Source: Theobroma cacao | Taxonomy: Eukaryota; Streptophyta; Magnoliopsida; Malvales; Malvaceae | DNA length: 64,000 nucleotides | Direction of reading: 5' to 3' | Assembly: GCF_000208745.1 (NCBI RefSeq) | Contig: NC_030854.1 | Span: 23,629,554-23,693,553 of the forward strand | Part shown: positions 57,764 to 64,000 of the stretch, piece by piece | How the letters are laid out: the number at the start of each line of letters is the position of its first letter | Position numbering within the stretch: position 1 is the stretch's first letter | Notes under the pieces: model-generated | What the model was told of the DNA's origin: nothing | Seen by the model: the letters and a program-made list of their open reading frames with translations, nothing else | Database searches by the model: none | Program-made: the position numbers and the translations under genes

Positions 57764-57998
57764 TATTAGATAATAGTTAATTTAAGTTTTACTTACTATT
57801 ATAGCTTTACTTGTAACATGAGTTAAGTATCTAACATGTACAGTTAGTTCGCATTTATTGCCTTCATAAGCTCTTTACTTCTTTAGTTATATTAACTATA
57901 AATAGGATACTGTACTTCATTTTTCTAGATTGACAAAAATACAAGTTCCAATGTATTTTTCCCTTTCCATTTGTTTCTTGAATCTTCTTCAACTTTTA
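57764..57998 (+). repeat. 3' LTR of the plus-strand copia element
   Basis: TATTAGATAATAG to about 'cttcaacttttatt', matching 37098-37277 with small indels, e.g. an extra 'cttgtaacatgagttaagtatctaac' type segment here. The exact 3' border is uncertain by about 20 bases. Confidence 0.75.
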
Positions 57999-58583
57999 TT
58001 AAGCATTAAAAGATGGCAACATATCACACCACTGCATATTAGAGTTGCCAAATATTCTTTTAAGTGTGAAGCCTTTGTGTTTTCACTTAGTTGGTTTGAA
58101 TAAGTAAAAGCCAAAGGTTAAAAAATCCCATGTGATGTATATTTTGTATATTCTTGTACTAGAATATAGTTGAATTCAATATGATAACATGGTATTAAAG
58201 CAATGAAATACTCTTAAATACTTTTGTGATTCTTTCTCACCTATCATGATATCAGTTGCCATTGATCTTAGTTTTGCACAAAGTATAGATAACACAATAG
58301 AGTATGATTTGCCATATCCTTATTTCTAGCAACATTTAAACAATCTCAATACAATGTTTGTTTCATGATTTATTAACAAATGGGATTATCTGACCTAGAG
58401 TAATGTTGTTTGCATGGCTCTTGAAGCCAAAAAAAAAAAAAACTAATTTGGCTTCATAGATTGAAGCGTTTTACCACCTTTCAAGAATTCTCTAGATCAT
58501 CCTAGGTGGACCCATTTCAATAGCATAATGCTTTCTTGGATCATGAATGTGATCTCAATTGCATTGCAAATTTATAAAGTCGA
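57999..58583 (+). pseudogene. Another copia element: LTR end, primer site and gag fragment
   Basis: 'acatggtattaaagcaatg' near 58187-58205 is a decayed tRNA-Met primer site, so the upstream ~190 bases are probably LTR. Gag follows from about 58260: 'LPYPYF', 'ALEAKKKKN' and 'RWTHFNSIMLSWIMNVIS' (58505-58560), the conserved N-terminal gag block. A 13-base poly-A replaces part of the usual AKNKLGF motif. It is interrupted at 58584. Confidence 0.7.
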
Positions 58584-59096
58584 TGTCATGACCCCATCTC
58601 AGGCCATGATCGACACAAGGACCAAGAGGATAAAATCCCTTAGTCTAAGCAAGTTTTATTCGTCTAGCACACCTATACATAATGCCATCACATTATACTC
58701 GAAAGTCTGCAAACGTCAACAACACAATGCATATGTGTACATTTATTCAACAACAAACACCAAGCTCATGTCAACTCTTACATATATAAAGTCCTAACAC
58801 TATCCATTTCACATAACTTGTGTACTCACATGGGCCCTTGAGCCATTTCACTAAACCATATGCTACACATATGCTCAAATGTGCCCTCGAGCCACTTCAC
58901 TAAACCATATGCTATCATTGAAGCATGTAGCCATTCCTAGCTACAAAATAGGAGTGTAAATCATCACCCACAATTAAATGACCAAAACAGACTTGTCAAC
59001 AAACTGCAATGTGACATTGGTAAACTCCATAGTCGACCGCTAGGGGTACTTATCAACGAGACTCAAGCATCCCTCATGAGATGGAGATTGAAGCTA

Positions 59097-61443
59097 TGTC
59101 ACGTATTTGAAAACCAAAAACATAAGGCTTGAAAACTATTATGGACTCGAGTATTTCGTGAACTCTCAGGTCAAAATTTTTAAGTTTTTGTGAACCCGAG
59201 TATTTCTAAACTATTATGGACCTTGTCTCAATGTCAAAAAAGTAAAAAGATTGCACAAAGGATTAGAGGAGAACAAGCTAACTTGCTAAGGGGGTTTTCA
59301 TAATTTAAGTGGAGTTGGATAAGCTTGAGCTATAAATATCATTCTTTCCGATAGCTTCTTCAATTCTAGCAACTTCTTCTTCTTCTTCTTTCCATCTCAC
59401 ATTTATTTCCCCTTCATGGAAGCTTGTTATGAAACCTCCATAACCTCTTTCAAAATAGCTCCAATTTTCAAGCTTTTGTGCTCTTTCACTCTTTCACTTT
59501 AAAACCCTTGAAAAATCTTACTTTCATACTTTCTCTCACTAGCTAGGTGTTTAAAGAGAGAAAGAGGGAGCTTCTATAATAGCTTGGAAGAATTTTGAAA
59601 AGGAATTTCATTATAATCCACCAAGGTGAGTGATGAATTAAGAGTGGTTTTAAGTTGTTGATAATGACTAGTAATTGAAGTTATGAGTTGTGTTATTGCT
59701 GAAGTTGTTTATCTATTTCTAGTGCTACTAAAGAAGAGAAACTAAATAGCCAATCAAATGGTAATTAGAAGGGAGATAGGAAAGGCTATTGAAGCTTGAT
59801 TTGGGAAATAGTTCTTGGAGCAATATTAATGTAAATTGGATTGGTTGTGATGTTTTTGGTATGTGATAGGTTCCAATGAGGCCCTTTAGCCCCAATTGGA
59901 CCATTAGGGAAGTTAGAGTCGACTAAAGGTTGAACAAATACTGGTGAGTGAACTTGCATTTCAAAAATTCTTTGGAAATGTAGATATATTTGGGGTGAAA
60001 CATTTGAATGATTTTATCCAACTTTTCCTTAAAAATCTACCTAGGGAACAAGCCTTTGGTGAATGTTTTTATCTTGTGAAAATGTGCCATATAAATGGTT
60101 CATGTGTTATCACAATATGTTGATATGTATAATATGCATTGGATGTTCCTTTTTATATGATAATGATGACCCAACTATGTACGTGTGGGAGTGCACATGA
60201 GCTGATGATGACCCAGCTATGTGCGGTGTGGGAGTGCACATGAGCTGATGACGATGGGATGGTATGCATGATGATATATATATGTGTGTGTGTGTATATG
60301 TGTGTGTTATAGAAAGTTCATGAGTATGGTATATGGTTATAATACATGTGAATCTTGCATGTTTAACCTTGGAAATTTCTAAGCATGTTCAAGTTGATTC
60401 TGTCTTTGCAGCTAAATGGCCTTTTCTTGAAAGAATGAAAAATTATTGTTGGTGTCCTGTTTCTTGCTACAGCAAAAAACTCTCTGGTTTGGAGGGTTAC
60501 ATCAGCCTAATTCTCGCTGTAGTGAGCAATTTTCTGTTTTGCTGCTTGAATTTCGCTGCAGCAAGAATGGATTCTCACTGAAGTGAGAAACTTTCTATTT
60601 TGCCTGTTGAATCTCGCTGTAACGAGAAACTTTCTATTTTGCCTCTTGAATCTCACTGCAGCGAGAAACTTTCTGTCTTGCATGCTACCTTGTTTGGTTG
60701 CTACCCCATTTTCCATTTCAGTAATACCATAGTTGATCATGGACTCCCAACATTAAGGAATTTATTTAATTAAGTTTGAAATGAGGGGTTTTAGAGAGAA
60801 ACCCTCGGCCAGTTGAGAAACCTTCGTCCAGCTGATAATTTGAGCCCAAATTTCGCTACAGCTTCATTTGACCTGCTTGAGTGTTATTAAAGCTTTCATT
60901 ATTCAAATTCTTTGTTATGTATGAATCCTTCATCATCAAGTGATTAACCAATTAAGGGTTTAATGAGGGGTTTTTAATAAGAACTAAACTAAACTGCATT
61001 GTTTTTGAAAATAAATGCATCATGTTTTCTTTAAACTTTCCTTATCGATTGCTTGTTCCCTTCCTTTGTTCATTCACTGGGTTTATACTCACCGTTTTCA
61101 ACTTCATGTTTTCAGATAAGGAGGCAGCCGATAACTAGGTCGAGGTGTCCTTGTAGATTCGTTTCCTTGGTAAGTATCTCGGCATTTAATAGCTGAACTT
61201 TCACTCGAGTCTCTCCGCTGGAAGTCGAGAATCCCTTTGTTGTGTATAGACAAACCCGATGTAAATTATTAAGACATATGTTCTAAACAATTTATGTATA
61301 TTTTGAATTGAAATTATGAACCGTGACTTTAGCAACTTTTGATGGAATGATGAACAAGTCATATAGATAGGCTTACTTGGGCTTAGTGGGCTATGTCCAT
61401 TGAGCCCATGCACCGGTCATGGCCCAGAATTTGGGTCGTGATA
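59097..61443 (+). mobile_element. Nested copy of the TGTGAGACC...GTGACA LTR family, plus orientation
   Basis: It matches 19395-21965 from 'aaaatttttaagtttt' near 59183 to TTTGGGTCGTGATA (61443, CA altered to TA). Includes 'gagctataaatatcattc' TATA region (59328-59345), 'caccaaggtgagtgatg' near 59618, the gtgcac minisatellite (60165-60250), a TG microsatellite (60280-60310) and five palindromic 'tctcgct...agcgaga' units (60465-60675). The head is altered and duplicates 'ctcgagtatttcgtgaac'. AGCTA occurs at 59092-59096 and 61454-61458, but the latter is ten bases past the terminus, so no firm TSD. Confidence 0.75.
60465..60675. repeat. Array of ~40-bp palindromic units (tctcgct/agcgaga)
   Basis: Five to six units of the type 'ctcgctgnagcgagaaactttct' spaced 38-45 bases apart, each a near-perfect inverted repeat. 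A shorter version occurs at 20950-21065, including the perfect 16-base palindrome TCTCGCTATAGCGAGA at 21042-21057. Confidence 0.85.
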
Positions 61444-61993
61444 GAAAGGTACTAGCTAATTGCCTAAAAAAGCACTCAAAAGAAATGCATAACTCAATTT
61501 TAGTGTAAGGGGTCAACTTTTTTACCCCTAGGGGTTGATCCTTGGTACACAAAACTTATTTTGTAGGTTCTATTTAATAAAAGGCTTTCAATTGGCTACT
61601 AGATGTTGGGATCGACCTTTCTTATTTTAGGGTTTGATCCCTCTTAGACATAAAATTTTCAAATAGCTTTTGGATGGTATGGATCAACCCTTCTCATGTT
61701 AAAGGTCGATCTTTCTTTAACATAATACAATTTTTTAGTTCCTTTAAACTCTAACCTCGATCCAACAAGAGGGAATTTACCTTCTTCTATCAGAAGTTCA
61801 ATACCATCAAATTATCAAACCTCATTACATCATAAAGGGAGGATTGCGATCCAAACCCAAAATAGCTCAATCGAGCACCATGCCAAAATTCAGTCTAAGT
61901 GTTTACCACAAATAGAGCTTCCACATAACAAAGTTCAAGCCAAAGGTTTCTCAACCAATGGAGTAGTGCCATTACCTTCGCTATTTAGGGCAT

Positions 61994-62226
61994 CAAGCAT
62001 GTGTTTCATTCACCACTCATGCCTAGCACCAAGCCTTGTTAGATAGGTGTCAAGCATGTATTTCATGCGATATACGTGCCTAGCACCAAACCTTGTTAGA
62101 TAAGCACCAAGCATGTGTCTTACCACTTGCACATGTTTAGCACCAAGCTTTGCTAGATAGGCATCACATGCATGTGCCTGACTCATTACACATGTCTAGC
62201 ACTAAGCCTTACTAGATAGGCATCAA
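61994..62226. repeat. 57-bp tandem repeat array
   Basis: 'caagcatgtgtttcat...cctagcaccaagccttgttagatag' repeats with starts at 61994, 62051, 62108 and about 62165, plus a partial fifth copy at 62222. Period 57 bases; not evidently coding. Confidence 0.88.
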
Positions 62227-63327
62227 AAGCATTGTGCTCCACTACCTCTTCACTTGAGGGCCAATTTCCCCTAAAAACAAACCTTATTCCAAGGTTGCAA
62301 ATACCAAAGTCAAATATCAACTCATTCATATATCTACACAAATCAAGAATAGTTCAAGTGCAGTTAACATATGGCTCGTATACCATTTCCATACAACCAT
62401 CATTTTTGAAAAGGAGTCTCGTAATGGGCTTGTTTCCTATGCAATTTCAAATACCATATAGTTTGGATTTATACATATATACAATCATACCAAAACATGT
62501 TCAATGGAAATTTTTATTACAAATCTCAATTTGGAACTCAACATTGAAACATGAATTTTGATGAGCTTGTAAACCATTGTTTATGCACATTTGCATAGCA
62601 AAATAGTTTAAATGCAATTCAGTCATGTCAAATGCTTCTTTCCTACACTTACAAGTAGCTCAACACACCTTACTCTACATTGAACCTTGGAGCCTTAACG
62701 AGACCTAAAATGACCACATTCCATTCAAATTCCTCTTAAATCTCTTAATTCAAAACTAGTCGAGCAAAATCCTAACTAGCTCTTACAACCTTATTCAATT
62801 CATTCCCACTAACCATTTGACCTTTAAATTCACAATTTGTTGGGGAAGGGGTCTTTACCTTGGTGAGCTTAAGCTGAAATTACAGAAAAATAAAGTTAGA
62901 ATCAAAACTAATTAAATCCAAAACTTGGAAAGTTACACTCTCACCTTAGTTTCAATATCCTAGTGCTCTAATTGGTTTAACTTCAGATGTAATTGAAGGG
63001 TGAAAGGAATGAGAGAGTCTAAGGTGAATGAGGAAAAAAGACTGAAAGTGCTTGAAGAAAGTTCAATAAGCAGATTGGCCAAGGTTGGCCTAAAAGCCCA
63101 TGAAGGGTCAATCCTTGCTCATATGAGGTTGATCATTCTAGGGCAGAATACTATAATGCACTTTCTCTTTGATTTTTCTTTCTTCATTGTCCTCTAAATG
63201 TTCTATTTCACTCATTTTAACAAGTTTAAGGATAAAACATCATATTTAAGCTCAAAATAAGCTTTCTTACTTAGCAAGTATATTTCTTATTTTGCCATTA
63301 CATGTCAAATTGGGGTTTTACAGTCGA

Positions 63328-63420
63328 TGTGTGCCTTACAAGCCAATCAACATGTTTTATAGAAAATATTGACCTTAATTTCATGAATTGAATTTATAAA
63401 AAGTTTTCTTTATCTATGAG
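63328..63420 (+). other. Remainder of the interrupted copia gag region
   Basis: About 90 bases that follow the duplicated GTCGA. A gag continuation is expected but I could not recognise it. Confidence 0.3.
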
Positions 63421-64000
63421 TGATAACTGTATTATATAGAGTTATTTAGCCACATTTTGGGATGTTAATGCAGCTATATCCTTATGTTTTAAATAGTTGT
63501 TAGACAGTTTTTATGTTTTTAGTTGATTAGTTTAAAGCATGTTAACTTAGTTTAATTCAAGTAATTCTAGTTCATTTTCATGTTAAAAGTCTTATTTTAT
63601 GTCAATGTTGATTTAGTCCATGTGTTTATACGTTTCTAGATGCATAAAGTTAAATGGTGATGAACTACGCAATGGAGACTAAGTGTAGATTTTCACTTAA
63701 CATGTTGTGGTAATTTGGACTTTACTCGAGCTACACAGGTTCAATTAACCTGATTCTTGTACCATTGAAAAGTTGAGAGGCACATCTACAACAGTCATAT
63801 TTAGCATTTCACCAGATCAACCTCAAGATAGGAGAAAATCACATTGCAAGATAAGGTACTGCAACTATTGCATCGAAGCAACACAAGAAGCAGCGTTGCG
63901 GCCTTGCAAGACTCAAGGACACGGCGCCCAAAGGAACAACAATGCTTCCATACAAAATCCCAAGGGCTCAACCCCACAGTGCCTATGGAGGAGGGCCATG
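63421..64000 (+). mobile_element. Athila-like LTR, cut by the window end
   Basis: Begins TGATAACTGTATTATATAG and matches 1492-2080 nearly collinearly ('gccacattttgggatgttaa', 'gaactacgcaatggagactaag', 'catttaccagatcaa'-type blocks). One small insertion 'ttgttagacag' is near 63499. The rest lies outside the window. Confidence 0.8.

Larger units (their letters stand above)
37098..57998 (+). mobile_element. Ty1/copia element (plus) split by several later insertions
   Basis: A short LTR (about 200 bp) appears at 37098-37277 plus ~15 bases after 38925, and again at 57764-57998. Both share 'ttaatttaagttttactta', 'aactataaataggatact' (TATA) and 'cttcatttttctagattga'. After a degenerate primer site near 38940 come gag, protease, GAG-pre-integrase, integrase, RT and RNase H on the plus strand, in pieces separated by four insertions. 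Removing those leaves roughly 5-6 kb. Frequent stops mark it as old. Confidence 0.82.
58579..63327 (-). mobile_element. Large LTR-like insertion with TSD GTCGA, related to the GTGACA family
   Basis: The block 58584-63322 has plus-strand ends TGTCATGACCCC and GGGGTTTTACA and is flanked by GTCGA at 58579-58583 and 63323-63327. Minus-strand ends are thus TGTAAAACCCC and GGGGTCATGACA. The 58584 side resembles the family's 3' tail ('aagcaag', 'catgatcgac'). A plus-oriented family copy (59097-61443) lies inside; without it about 2.39 kb remain, the size of the family's LTRs. Internal repeats: 57-bp array at 61994-62226 and 'ggttgatcc/ggatcgacc' motifs at 61505-61720. No credible coding; frames at 62232-62561 and 63000-63197 show no domain. 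Confidence 0.7.

Noticed and set aside
59092..61458. AGCTA direct repeat around the nested family copy
   Set aside because: The right-hand AGCTA is ten bases beyond the LTR terminus GTGATA, so it does not fit a precise insertion.
63000..63197. 65-codon frame near the right end
   Set aside because: Inside the LTR-like block 58584-63322; no motif and no evidence of transcription signals.

Overview
This window reads as nuclear DNA from a flowering plant, most likely a eudicot. It is AT-rich and lacks operons or dense ORFs. Almost every coding trace belongs to a decayed LTR retrotransposon of a plant lineage: SIRE-type and other Ty1/copia elements, Tat/Ogre-like and Athila-like Ty3/gypsy. I recognise one probable host gene, a short ARGOS/OSR-type organ-size regulator on the minus strand at 35841-36026. 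It lies in a ~3-kb non-repetitive island (about 34.1-37.1 kb). I found no tRNA, rRNA, CRISPR or organellar sequence. The species cannot be named from sequence alone.

Layout. 1-4.4 kb: an inverted composite of one LTR family, then an Athila-like LTR with its primer-binding site, itself split by a related LTR. 4.5-9.5 kb: a minus-strand copia remnant split by a solo LTR (TSD TCTTT). 9.5-10.5 kb: simple repeats and AT-rich spacer. 10468-34129: a Tat/Ogre-like gypsy element with both LTRs. It has been split by a complete SIRE-type copia at 12269-26788 (TSD TAGTG) and by a solo LTR at 28699-29918 (TSD GTAAG). The SIRE element in turn carries two solo LTRs, 14331-17241 and 19395-21965 (TSD CTACC). 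34130-37097: the gene island. 37098-57998: a plus-strand copia element split by a solo LTR (37278-38920), a pol-less SIRE-like element (40933-50431, whose own LTR holds another solo LTR with TSD AAGCT), a SIRE LTR fragment (52806-54842) and a further solo LTR (54952-57580). 58.2-63.4 kb: a third copia gag split by an LTR-like block 58584-63322 (TSD GTCGA), itself split by another copy. 63421-64000: the start of a second Athila-like LTR.

The order of insertion can be read from the nesting, because several target-site duplications and interrupted reading frames match on both sides. The most unusual component is a high-copy family of about 2.4-2.9 kb LTRs (TGTGAGACC...GTGACA). It is seen here only as solo or rearranged copies, has two different interiors between shared ends, and carries palindromes and minisatellites. 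The second is a SIRE-like element that keeps gag and an extra 3' ORF but has no detectable pol. All boundaries come from reading by eye; no alignment or database search was run.
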